This document shows positions 50,945 to 60,090 of a stretch of 64,000 nt of DNA, piece after piece. The notes beneath the pieces are model-generated. The model saw only the letters and a program-made list of their open reading frames with translations. It was not told where the DNA came from and made no database searches. The position numbers were made by a program, and so were the translations under genes. Source of the stretch: Hydrogenophaga sp. (GTDB taxonomy: Bacteria; Pseudomonadota; Gammaproteobacteria; Burkholderiales; Burkholderiaceae_C); assembly GCF_011390835.1 (NCBI RefSeq), contig NZ_JAABRQ010000003.1, positions 124,001 through 188,000 of the forward strand, written 5' to 3'. The first letter of the stretch is position 1, and every line of letters begins with the position of its first letter.

Positions 50945-51421
50945 TCACGCGATCAGCCGCAGTACGGAACGCCGCGGGCTGTCTTGCGTGAAGGCAGGAT
51001 CAAGGGTGACAGAAAGCACCAGCACATCGAGCATATTCTCCGAGGGCCAGAAGGCGGGCGAGCCGATCCGGTCTGCGCCTGCAAACTGGTTGCCGTTAGG
51101 GCTCACGTTGCCCTTCAACGTCACCGCTGATGACGAGAATCCACCACTGACGAGTTCAGCGCCATCCGGGCTGGCCGGCATATAGGCCAGCAACCGTACC
51201 GACTGAGCGCCCGCAGTCACCCGTATGAAGTTGCTGTTGGGCCGGGTCACCACCGTGATGGTGTGCGACAAGGTCAGGCTGTCGGGGCCACCACTGGCCA
51301 GCCCCTCCACCCCATAGGCAATCGCGACCCGGTTCGGTGCCAACGGCCCCATGTGAGACATGGTTGCCGCACAGCGTGACTTGCCCTCCATTGGAGAAAT
51401 CGGCCAGCTAATTGGACACAC
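50945..51421 (-). CDS. Hypothetical protein of unknown family
   Basis: Open frame of 158 aa, overlaps the upstream ORF by 14 bp; no family recognised. Confidence 0.35.
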   Translation of the reverse strand: MCPISWPISPMEGKSRCAATMSHMGPLAPNRVAIAYGVEGLASGGPDSLTLSHTITVVTRPNSNFIRVTAGAQSVRLLAYMPASPDGAELVSGGFSSSAVTLKGNVSPNGNQFAGADRIGSPAFWPSENMLDVLVLSVTLDPAFTQDSPRRSVLRLIA

Positions 51422-51833
51422 CCGAAGGACCGTCCATCAAGTAGCTGGTTTCAATGGTCGACTCGCGAACCCTGTTCTTGAAGAGGTGGCCGTAGCGGGC
51501 TTCGTGAAAGAATCGGCCGCGCACGCTCACCCGGTCGAAATCACAAGCGGTGGCCAATGAGGATGGAAATGAAGCCTGGGTAGCAGCGCCACCCTTGGTC
51601 GTCTCGATACCGCCACCCCCAGCCGTGAGCTCATCTAGACCAATCAACGCGATATGAACACGTGCCCCGAACGTCCTGTTTGCCAGTATGGATGCTGAGG
51701 AAGTGAACATGAAACCCGTCAAAAAGGGATTCAGTTGAAGGCTGCGTGGTGCCACGTCTTGGCTCGGGGCGCTCGTTCGATAGCCGTTGACCGTCGAGAT
51801 CACTCTGCGCGCGCCTGAAGACTCATGCGACAA
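51408..51833 (-). CDS. Hypothetical protein of unknown family
   Basis: Open frame of 141 aa; no family recognised; may form one gene with 50945-51421 if there is a frameshift. Confidence 0.35.
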   Translation of the reverse strand: MSHESSGARRVISTVNGYRTSAPSQDVAPRSLQLNPFLTGFMFTSSASILANRTFGARVHIALIGLDELTAGGGGIETTKGGAATQASFPSSLATACDFDRVSVRGRFFHEARYGHLFKNRVRESTIETSYLMDGPSGVSN

Positions 51834-52048
51834 GCCCCATCATCCACCACCCAAGTCGATCCAGCGCAACCAAATGCGTTCTTGCCACGCCAGGTTCGGT
51901 CAAGCCCAGCTATGGCTCCGGACCCGGTGGTCTCCGCGACCTTTCAGACGACCCGCACAAATCTTGACGTATGAGGCCCGCGAGCAAGAGGCCTGCATGA
52001 ACACCATGATGTGGTGGGTGCCGAAGCAGGATCGACCACAATAGCCTC

Positions 52049-52969
52049 ATGCAACAGACCACCGTCCACCTGATCGGCGTGCCGACCGACATCGGCGCCG
52101 GCGCCCGAGGCGCTTCCATGGGACCCGAGGCCCTGCGTGTGGCGGGGCTCGCGGCGGTGCTGAAGAGCCACGGCTTGCAGGTGCACGATGCGGGCAACCT
52201 GAGGGGCCCGGCCAATCCCTGGCTGCCCCCTGCGCAGGGTTACCGGCATCTGGCCGAGGTGGTGCAGTGGAATCAGACCCTGCACGAGGCGATGCACGCC
52301 GCGCTGGGCCTGGGCCACCTGCCAATGGTGCTCGGCGGAGACCACTGCCTAGGCATCGGCTCGATCAGCGCCGTGGCGCGGCACTGCCGCGAGCAGGGCA
52401 AGAAGCTGCGCGTGCTCTGGCTCGACGCCCACGCCGACTTCAACACCGCCGACCTAACGCCCAGTGGCAACGTACACGGCATGCCGGTGGCGGTGCTGTG
52501 CGGCCATGGGCCAGCCGAACTCACTGGCGTCGGTGGCACCACGCCAGCGATATCGCCCTCAGTGGTGCGCCAGATCGGTATCCGCAGCGTGGACGCGGGC
52601 GAGAAGCGCCTGGTTCACCAGGCCGGTCTGGAGGTGTTCGACATGCGCTACATCGACGAGATGGGCATGCGCCACACCATGGAGCAGGCACTCTCCGGTC
52701 TGGACGACAACACCCACCTGCATGTGAGCTTCGACGTGGATTTTCTCGACCCGGAAATCGCCCCGGGCGTGGGCACCACCGTACCGGGTGGGCCGACCTA
52801 CCGGGAAGCCCAGCTCTGCATGGAAATGATCGCCGACACCGGCCGCATGGCGTCGATGGACGTGATGGAACTCAACCCGGCGCTGGACGTGCGCAACCGC
52901 ACGGCGATCCTCGCGGTGGACCTGATCGAGAGCCTGTTTGGAAAATCCACGCTGATGCGGAAAAATTAG
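52049..52969 (+). CDS. rocF: Arginase
   Basis: GGDHCLGIGSI, WLDAHADFNT, SFDVDFLDPEIAPGVGTTVPGG metal-binding motifs. Confidence 0.95.
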   Translation: MQQTTVHLIGVPTDIGAGARGASMGPEALRVAGLAAVLKSHGLQVHDAGNLRGPANPWLPPAQGYRHLAEVVQWNQTLHEAMHAALGLGHLPMVLGGDHCLGIGSISAVARHCREQGKKLRVLWLDAHADFNTADLTPSGNVHGMPVAVLCGHGPAELTGVGGTTPAISPSVVRQIGIRSVDAGEKRLVHQAGLEVFDMRYIDEMGMRHTMEQALSGLDDNTHLHVSFDVDFLDPEIAPGVGTTVPGGPTYREAQLCMEMIADTGRMASMDVMELNPALDVRNRTAILAVDLIESLFGKSTLMRKN

Positions 52970-53046
52970 CCCCCCGCGCCGCCTGCGGCGTCCCCCCCCA
53001 CAGAGGGGCAACGCTGGCGGCCCGGCGGATCCGGTTCCGCAGCATT
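52970..53046 (-). repeat. GC-rich intergenic repeat, copy in reverse orientation
   Basis: ccccccgcgccgcctgcggcgtccccccccacagaggggcaacgctggcggcccggcggatccggttccgcagcatt. Confidence 0.6.
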
Positions 53047-53085
53047 CTGAACTGAAGACACGGCGCGCCGGAAGGGAAGTTTACC

Positions 53086-53168
53086 CAGGGCACCGCCGAC
53101 CTGGCTTTGCCAGTCGGGCTGTGCCGCCCCCTTGGGACGGTGACGCCGAACGCGGCGCGGGGGGAGCC
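53086..53168 (+). repeat. GC-rich intergenic repeat, forward copy opposing the previous one
   Basis: cagggcaccgccgacctggctttgccagtcgggctgtgccgcccccttgggacggtgacgccgaacgcggcgcgggggg. Confidence 0.6.
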
Positions 53169-53467
53169 TAGCTCTTTCTCACCAACTCCAGATGCTCCAC
53201 CACCGGCGGCTGCACGAAGAAGGGGCCGACGATGGCGCGCCATTCGACGAATGCCGGTGACTCGCGAAAACCCACGGTGTGGTCTTCGAGCGTGTCCCAG
53301 TAGATCATGAGCAGGTAGCGCCCGGGACTTTCGATGCTCCGGTTGATTTTGTAACCCTGAAAACCTTTGGCCTTTGAAATCACGGTGCTTGCGCCCCGCG
53401 TGATGGCGTCTTCGAAAGCGGCGGCTTTCGCCGGGTCGATGCGGATGTCGGCGTGTTCAAGAATCAT
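53168..53467 (-). CDS. Antibiotic biosynthesis monooxygenase (ABM) fold protein
   Basis: MILEHADIRIDPAKAAAFEDAITRGASTVISKAKGFQGYKINRSIESPGRYLLMIYWDTLEDHTVGFRESPAFVEWRAIVGPFF; overlaps the GMC stop by 4 bp. Confidence 0.85.
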   Translation of the reverse strand: MILEHADIRIDPAKAAAFEDAITRGASTVISKAKGFQGYKINRSIESPGRYLLMIYWDTLEDHTVGFRESPAFVEWRAIVGPFFVQPPVVEHLELVRKS

Positions 53468-55134
53468 GCGGTGGTCTCCAGGACAGGGGCGCGGGTTGCC
53501 GGCACCGCCTGAGTGGCCTGCCGGGCTGCCCGAATCATATCGACCGCTTTCTCGGCCATCATGATCACCGGCGCATTGGTGTTGCCACCCACCACCTGCG
53601 GCATCACCGACGCATCCACCACGCGCAAACCCGACATGCCGTGCACGCGCAGCTCGGCGTCCACCACCGCCAGCGCATCGTTGCCCATGCGGCAGGTGCC
53701 GACCGGGTGGTAGATGGTGTCGGCATGGTTGCGGATGAACTGCTCGATCTGCGCATCGCTTTTCGCCGACGCCGACGCTTTGGACTCGATGCCGCCATGG
53801 CGGGCGAGCGCGTCTTGTTGCAGCATCTGGCGGGTGAGCTTGAAGCCACGCACCATGCGCGCCATGTCGTCCGGGTCTTGCAGGAACGCCGGATCGATCA
53901 GGGGCGCGACCTGCGGGTCGGCGCTGGCCAGGCGCAGCGTGCCGCGGCTCTTGGGGCGCAGCAGGCAGACATGGCAGGAATAACCATGACCCAGCACCGT
54001 CTTGCGGCCGTGATCCACCAGCTTGCCCACCACAAAGTGCCACTGCAGATCGGGAATGGCCTCGTCCGGCGAGCTCTTGATGAAGCCACCGCCTTCGGCG
54101 AAGTTGGTGGTCAGCATGCCACTGCGCGCGCGGCGCCATTCGAAGATGCCGCGCAGCAGCGCGAGGGTGCCAGTAGCCGAGAGGCCAAACAGATCGGTCA
54201 CCTTGGGCGCGTTGACCACGATCACCACGTCGGGGTGATCGTGCAGGTTTTCGCCCACGCCAGGCAGGTCGTGCACCACGCCAATGCCGTGGCTGCGCAG
54301 GTGCTCGGCCGGTCCAATACCCGAGAGCATGAGCAGTTGCGGTGAGCCGAACGCGCCGGCGCTCACCACCACTTCACCACCAGGCTTGAGCTGCAGCGCC
54401 TGCAGGTCCCCGCGACCACCTTCGGCTCGGTATTCCACGCCCGTGGCCTGCGGCTGGCCGTCCTGAATCTGTGTCAGCACCCGGGTGGTCAGGGCCTGGG
54501 TAATCACGGTCAGGTTGGTGCGACCCAGGTGCGGCGTGAGGTAACCCTTCGCTGCGCTCCACCGCTCGCCGTTCTTGTGTGTCACCTGGTAGGCGCCCAC
54601 ACCTTCTTGCTCGGGACCGTTGAAATCCGGGTTGTGCCGGTAGCCCGCCTGTTGACCAGCCTCTATGTAGGCGGGCAGAAAGGGGTTGGGGCTGCGCAAG
54701 TCCATCACGTTGAGTGGGCCGCCCTGGCCATGCAGGGCATCGGCGCCGCGCTCGTTGTGCTCGGAGCGCTTGAAATACGGCAACACATCGGCGAAGGACC
54801 AGCCCGGGTTGCCCTGGGCCGCCCAGCCATCGTAGTCCCGCGCGTGGCCGCGCGCGTAGACCATGGCATTGATCGAGCTGGAGCCACCCAGCACCTTGCC
54901 CCGCGGCTGGTAGCCCCGGCGACCATTCAGGCCAGGCTGGGGCACGGTGTGGTAGCCCCACCCGTTGAGCTCGTACTTCGCCATCAAAGCCAGGCCGGCC
55001 GGGCAATGGATGAGCACGCTCTTGTCGGCCGGGCCGGCCTCCAGCAGGGCCACGCGAATGGTCGGGTCTTCCGTCAGGCGCCCGGCGAGCACACTGCCCG
55101 CGGAACCACCACCGACGATGATGTAGTCGTACAT
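53464..55134 (-). CDS. GMC family oxidoreductase (choline dehydrogenase-like)
   Basis: YIIVGGGSAGSVLAGRLTED, GKVLGGSSSINAMVYARGHARDYD, VVSAGAFGSPQLLMLSGIGP, HPVGTCRMG. Confidence 0.95.
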   Translation of the reverse strand: MYDYIIVGGGSAGSVLAGRLTEDPTIRVALLEAGPADKSVLIHCPAGLALMAKYELNGWGYHTVPQPGLNGRRGYQPRGKVLGGSSSINAMVYARGHARDYDGWAAQGNPGWSFADVLPYFKRSEHNERGADALHGQGGPLNVMDLRSPNPFLPAYIEAGQQAGYRHNPDFNGPEQEGVGAYQVTHKNGERWSAAKGYLTPHLGRTNLTVITQALTTRVLTQIQDGQPQATGVEYRAEGGRGDLQALQLKPGGEVVVSAGAFGSPQLLMLSGIGPAEHLRSHGIGVVHDLPGVGENLHDHPDVVIVVNAPKVTDLFGLSATGTLALLRGIFEWRRARSGMLTTNFAEGGGFIKSSPDEAIPDLQWHFVVGKLVDHGRKTVLGHGYSCHVCLLRPKSRGTLRLASADPQVAPLIDPAFLQDPDDMARMVRGFKLTRQMLQQDALARHGGIESKASASAKSDAQIEQFIRNHADTIYHPVGTCRMGNDALAVVDAELRVHGMSGLRVVDASVMPQVVGGNTNAPVIMMAEKAVDMIRAARQATQAVPATRAPVLETTA

Positions 55135-55391
55135 GCTTGCTCCTCAATCGGGCTCCTCATTCACCAAGGTGTGAGAGGCCACCGTTTTTCTGCTGCCAGA
55201 GGTGAGTCCCTTTCAGGCGGACGTCAGCCATGGCAGGACAATCCAATCCAAGTTAGCACAGCGACCCGGAGCGCATTAGGCACCCCAACCTAGAGACGAC
55301 ACCTGAGCGACTGGCCCATTCGAGGTCGATCTCCTGCAGGCGCGAAAATCGCAGAGATCTCTTTTCACCCCTTCACAGGAGCACCCTTCTC

Positions 55392-56246
55392 ATGAGCAAT
55401 TCCATCCAGACCGTCGGCATCATCGGCTCGGGCACCATGGGCAACGGCATCGCCCAGGCCTGCGCCACCAACGGCATCCGCGTGGTCATGGTCGACATCG
55501 CGCAGACCGCGATCGACAAAGGCCTGGCCACCGTTGCGGGCAGCCTGGACCGGCTGATCAAGAAAGAGAAGATCACGGCCGCCGACAAGGCACAGGCTTT
55601 GTCCCTGATTAAAGGCAGCACCAGCTATGACGACCTGAAGAGTGCCCAGCTCGTGATCGAAGCCGCGACCGAAAACGAAGCGCTGAAGATCAAGATCCTG
55701 CAACAGCTCGACGGCGTGCTGGCCGCTGACGTGATCGTCGCCACCAACACCAGCTCGATCAGCATCACCAAGCTGGCCGCGGCCACCCAGCGCGCCGACC
55801 GCTTTGTCGGCATGCACTTTTTCAACCCGGTGCCCATGATGGCACTGGTGGAAATCATCCGCGGCCTGCAGACAAGCGACGCCACACACGACGCGGTGAA
55901 GGCCCTGGCCGAGCGCCTCGGCAAGACACCGATCACGGTGAAAAACGCGCCCGGCTTCGTGGTCAACCGCATCCTGGTGCCCATGATCAACGAGGCTTTT
56001 TTCGTACTCGCCGAGGGCCTGGCAACGCCGGAAGACATCGACGCCGGCATGAAGCTCGGCACCAACCAGCCCATCGGCCCCCTGGCCCTGGCCGACATGA
56101 TTGGCCTGGACGTGTGCCTGGCGGTGATGAACGTCTACATGGCCGAGTTCAACGACAGCAAGTACCGCCCGGCGCCACTGCTGAAAGAAATGGTGGCCGC
56201 TGGCTGGCTGGGCCGCAAGAGCGGGCGGGGTGTTTACACGTACTGA
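55392..56246 (+). CDS. 3-hydroxybutyryl-CoA dehydrogenase
   Basis: VGIIGSGTMGNGIAQACA, NTSSISITKLAAAT, GMHFFNPVPMMALVEIIRG. Confidence 0.95.
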   Translation: MSNSIQTVGIIGSGTMGNGIAQACATNGIRVVMVDIAQTAIDKGLATVAGSLDRLIKKEKITAADKAQALSLIKGSTSYDDLKSAQLVIEAATENEALKIKILQQLDGVLAADVIVATNTSSISITKLAAATQRADRFVGMHFFNPVPMMALVEIIRGLQTSDATHDAVKALAERLGKTPITVKNAPGFVVNRILVPMINEAFFVLAEGLATPEDIDAGMKLGTNQPIGPLALADMIGLDVCLAVMNVYMAEFNDSKYRPAPLLKEMVAAGWLGRKSGRGVYTY

Positions 56247-56365
56247 CCCCCCGCGTCGGAGGCGTTGTTGTTCCCCCTGTGCCGGCTTCGCCGTCACCCC
56301 CCCCAGGGTGCGATGCTGGCGGCTCCGGCGGCCGGTTCCGCGGCATCCTGGGTTGGGGCACGTGC
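56247..56365 (-). repeat. GC-rich intergenic repeat, reverse orientation
   Basis: ccccccgcgtcgg...ccctgtgccggcttcgccgtcaccccccccagggtgcgatgctggcggctccggcggccggttccgcggcatcctgggttgggg. Confidence 0.6.
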
Positions 56366-56404
56366 GCCGGAAAAGTTGTTGAGTTGCTGGTCTGGCCTAG
56401 CTTT

Positions 56405-57142
56405 TTACCAAGGCACGGTTTGACCATGGTGGTCGTAGAAGCCACCGGTCTGGCTGGCGCTGAGGCCGTCCATCACCGCGATGAGCTCGGCCGCCGCCAC
56501 CTCGGGCGGGCGCACCTTCAACCCGGCCTTGGCAAACGGCTGCGACAGTGGCGTGTCCACCGTACCCGGGTGCAGCGCCACGCAGATGGCCTCGCGGTTG
56601 CGCCGCGCCAGCTCGATCGACGCCGTGCGCACCAGCTGGTTGAGCGCGGCCTTGGACGCGCGGTAGGCGTACCAGCCGCCCAGCGCGTTGTCACCCATGC
56701 TGCCCACGCGGGCCGAGAAAAACGCCGCCAGACAAGGCCCCTGGCGCGGCAGCAGCGGCAGGAAGTGCCGCATCACCAGCGCCGGGCCAATGGCGTTGAC
56801 CGCAAAGCTGTGGCTCAGCGCGTCGGCCTCAAGGTGCTGCCAGGAGCGCTCCGGGTCGGCGCGGGAACCCGAAGCGGTCTCGCCATGCAGAAACCCGGTG
56901 GCCACGATCAGTCGCCGCAAGCGCTGCCCGCGGCCCGACAGCTCATCGGTCACCCGCTGCGCACAAGTGGCGATGGAGGCTGTCTGGATGAAGTCGATCG
57001 GCGGGTCGGTGCGCCGGCCGATCGCCAGCACGCTCTCTCCCCGCGCGCGCATGCCGCCCACCAGCGCCGCGCCCAGGCCGCCGGTGCCGCCGATGACAAC
57101 TGACAGGCCAGGCATTTCGACGGCGTCTTGAGGCGTGTTCAT
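56405..57142 (-). CDS. SDR family NAD(P)-dependent oxidoreductase
   Basis: VVIGGTGGLGAALVGGM and YRASKAALNQLVRTASIEL. Confidence 0.87.
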   Translation of the reverse strand: MNTPQDAVEMPGLSVVIGGTGGLGAALVGGMRARGESVLAIGRRTDPPIDFIQTASIATCAQRVTDELSGRGQRLRRLIVATGFLHGETASGSRADPERSWQHLEADALSHSFAVNAIGPALVMRHFLPLLPRQGPCLAAFFSARVGSMGDNALGGWYAYRASKAALNQLVRTASIELARRNREAICVALHPGTVDTPLSQPFAKAGLKVRPPEVAAAELIAVMDGLSASQTGGFYDHHGQTVPW

Positions 57143-57196
57143 GCGCCGATTGTGGGAGCGAACTAACATCTTGGCTTCACACAAGGATTCTTTGCC

Positions 57197-58600
57197 ATGG
57201 CTTCATTCGACTTCGACCTGTTTGTCATCGGCGGCGGCAGCGGTGGCGTGCGCGCCGCGCGCATGGCCGCCCAGCGCGGCGCCCGCGTGGCTCTGGCCGA
57301 GATGATGGGCACAGACGGGCTGGGTGGCACCTGCGTCAACGTGGGCTGCATTCCCAAAAAACTCTACAGCTACGCAGCGCACTACGCAGACAGCTTTCAT
57401 GAGTCGGCCGGTTATGGGTGGGAGGGCGTCGCGCCTACCTTGAACTGGGCCACCCTCAAGCACAACCGCGCCAAGGAAATCGGCCGCCTGAATGGCGTCT
57501 ACAGCAACCTGCTGGGCGGCTCGGGCGTGACGGTGTTCAACGGATTCGCTCGCATCGACGGCGAACACGCGATCACCCTCGCGACGCTGCACGCAGATGG
57601 CTCACCCGGGCACCAGCACTTCACCGCCAAAAACATCTTGATCGCCACCGGCGGCACACCCTTTGTACCCCACTTCCAGGGACGTGAACACGTGATCACC
57701 TCCAACGAGGTGTTTGATCTGGAGCCGTTCCCCCAGCGCCTGCTGGTGGTGGGTGGCGGCTACATCGCCTGCGAGTTCGCCTCCATCTTCAACGGACTGG
57801 GCACGAAGGTGACGCAGCTCTACCGTGGTGAGCAGGTGTTGCGCGGTTTTGATGAAGAAATTCGCCACTTCGTCGCGGGCGAAATGATCAAGTCAGGCGT
57901 GGACTTGCGGCTCAACGCCGACGTGGTCGACGTGCGCAAGACAGCCGATGGCCTGGCCGTCGAGTGCGAGGGCGGCAGCATCGTCATGGCCGATGCGGTG
58001 CTCTACGCCACCGGCCGCATGCCCAACGTCAAGGGTCTGGGTCTGGACACCGTGGGCGTGGCGCAGGGCGGACAGGGCGAAGTGATCGTCAACGCGCAAT
58101 ACCAGACCAACGTGCCCCACATCTATGCCGTGGGCGACGTGACCAACCGCGTGCAACTCACGCCGGTCGCCTTGGGCGAGGCCATGGTGGTGGTCGACCA
58201 GCTGTTTGGTCCGGTGGCCGGCAAGCCCCCGCGGGACATGAGCTACGACTTCATCCCCACCGCCGTCTTCACCCACCCCAACATCGGCACCGTCGGCCAC
58301 AGCGAAGAGAAGGCCCGCGAAAAGTTTGGCGCCATCACGGTGTTCCGCAGCGAGTTCAAGGCACTCAAGCACACGCTCTCGGGCAGCAGTGAACGCACGC
58401 TGATGAAGCTGGTCGTGGACACCGCCAGCGACCGCGTGGTCGGCCTGCACATGGTTGGCCCCGACGCGGGCGAGATCGTGCAGGGCTTTGCGGTGGCGAT
58501 GAAGGCGGGCGCGACCAAGGCGGTGTTCGACAGCACCATCGGCATCCACCCGACAGCCGCGGAAGAGTTCGTGACGATGCGCGAGGCAACCCGGAACTGA
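57197..58600 (+). CDS. gor: Glutathione-disulfide reductase
   Basis: GGTCVNVGCIPKKLYSYAAHY redox motif; FIPTAVFTHPNIGTVG; HPTAAEEFVTMR C-terminus. Confidence 0.94.
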   Translation: MASFDFDLFVIGGGSGGVRAARMAAQRGARVALAEMMGTDGLGGTCVNVGCIPKKLYSYAAHYADSFHESAGYGWEGVAPTLNWATLKHNRAKEIGRLNGVYSNLLGGSGVTVFNGFARIDGEHAITLATLHADGSPGHQHFTAKNILIATGGTPFVPHFQGREHVITSNEVFDLEPFPQRLLVVGGGYIACEFASIFNGLGTKVTQLYRGEQVLRGFDEEIRHFVAGEMIKSGVDLRLNADVVDVRKTADGLAVECEGGSIVMADAVLYATGRMPNVKGLGLDTVGVAQGGQGEVIVNAQYQTNVPHIYAVGDVTNRVQLTPVALGEAMVVVDQLFGPVAGKPPRDMSYDFIPTAVFTHPNIGTVGHSEEKAREKFGAITVFRSEFKALKHTLSGSSERTLMKLVVDTASDRVVGLHMVGPDAGEIVQGFAVAMKAGATKAVFDSTIGIHPTAAEEFVTMREATRN

Positions 58601-58691
58601 CTGGCCCCTTGCTTCCCCGCTGAGTGTGGTCCTCTGCCCCCGAGGAGCTGATCCGGCTTGGGGCGGTCCGGCGCAGGATCGTTTCCCCCCT

Positions 58692-58720
58692 GCGAGCCGC
58701 ATCCTGCGGATGCGACTCGC
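58692..58720. terminator. Hairpin between convergent gor and DUF4010 gene
   Basis: GCGAGcCGCATCC-tgc-GGATGCGaCTCGC, 13-bp arms with one mismatch. Confidence 0.55.
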
Positions 58721-58740
58721 GGCTTCCCCGCTGCGCAGCG

Positions 58741-60045
58741 TCACGGCATCAACCACCCAATCAGCGCCACACCAAGCGCGGTGTGCGCCCACAGGCCAGG
58801 CGCCAGCCAACGCAGGTAGCGCCAGCGCCCCACCAGGCCGGCCGTGACGCTTTTGCTGAGCGCATGAACCGCCAGCGCGCCCATCACGGGGATGGCTGAT
58901 GCGAGACCGGGCTCAGCGCCGGATGAGGCAAACACAGCCGCCAGGGCGGCGTGCAGATCGGCCAAAGATGCCACCAGGGTGCCGGCGATCAGGCCGGCCT
59001 GCCCCAGCCACAGGTCCAGCCCATGCACCAGCGCCTGGACGCCGGTCAGCAGCCCGGCCACGGCGGCAGCGCCCCAGAGGCTGAACATGCGGTCGTCGCC
59101 CCGCCCCGTCAAACCTTCGATGCGCGAGCTCGACACCACGCCATCGGCCGGTTCAGGCGGTGCACCATGCACCAGCCACCACGCCCAGGCTGCAGCCAGC
59201 AAAGCCGCACTCAGCGTGGGCAACCACAACACCGCCAGCCAGGCCGGCTGCACCGCGGCAGCCACCAGCAGGACCTGCAGCTGCGTGGACACGCACGACA
59301 TCAGACCGCCTCCAGCCATGAGCCGCGCACCCGAACGCCCCTCTCGCACGGCGAGGCCTAGGGTAGCGATGGTGGCGGTGCTCGACACAAAACCCGAGGC
59401 CAGGGCCGAGAACGCCACCGCTTCGCGCGCCTGCAGGAGCCGGCGGCTCAGGTGGGCGAGCGACTGCACCGCCAGCAACAGCGCCAGCAGCTGCACGATC
59501 ACATAGGGGTTGAGGACCGGGCCCCACAACGGCCGGTTGGGCACCAGTGGCAGCGCCATCAGCACCAGCGCGGCGAGGACGATGCCATCGCGCACCTCGC
59601 CCGGCCGCAGCCATTGGCTGGCGAATCGGTGCAGCGCGTCGCGCCCAGCCAGCACCGCGGTCAGCCCCACCGCCAGGCCCGCCGCCACCGGCAAGCTCCA
59701 GGCACACAACACGCCGATCAGGTAGGTAAGCAGCAGCGCAATTTCGGTCGTGGCACCCGGGTCGTCAGAGCGGTCTCGCCAGTAGGCCACCAGGCTCAGC
59801 GCAGCGACCAGCAAGGCACCGGTGACCACCAGCCCTGGCATCGCGGTCAGCGCCGCCACCGCGCCCACCACGCTGCTCAGCGCAAAGGTGCGCAGGCCAG
59901 CAAATGCCCGACCCGGGCCACTGCCCTTGCGCCGCTCGCGCTCGATGCCCACCAGCAGCCCGCAGCCCAGCGCGGTGGCGAGCACCGCGACCGCACCAGC
60001 CGGGTCGGCCGGCAGTGGCAAGAGCGAAGGGGGGGCGTCGAACAT
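58741..60045 (-). CDS. MgtC/SapB-DUF4010 family membrane protein
   Basis: Multiple TM helices; ALGCGLLVGIERERRKG...FAGLRTFALSSVVGAV typical MgtC/SapB start. Confidence 0.88.
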   Translation of the reverse strand: MFDAPPSLLPLPADPAGAVAVLATALGCGLLVGIERERRKGSGPGRAFAGLRTFALSSVVGAVAALTAMPGLVVTGALLVAALSLVAYWRDRSDDPGATTEIALLLTYLIGVLCAWSLPVAAGLAVGLTAVLAGRDALHRFASQWLRPGEVRDGIVLAALVLMALPLVPNRPLWGPVLNPYVIVQLLALLLAVQSLAHLSRRLLQAREAVAFSALASGFVSSTATIATLGLAVREGRSGARLMAGGGLMSCVSTQLQVLLVAAAVQPAWLAVLWLPTLSAALLAAAWAWWLVHGAPPEPADGVVSSSRIEGLTGRGDDRMFSLWGAAAVAGLLTGVQALVHGLDLWLGQAGLIAGTLVASLADLHAALAAVFASSGAEPGLASAIPVMGALAVHALSKSVTAGLVGRWRYLRWLAPGLWAHTALGVALIGWLMP

Positions 60046-60090
60046 CCTGTCAAGTCGGGGGTGTCACGGTGCAGGGTCACAATAGTCGCC

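Noticed and set aside
53168-54139. 323-aa minus-strand ORF
   Set aside because: Only the last 99 aa (ABM fold) are real; the rest is an out-of-frame reading of the GMC gene.
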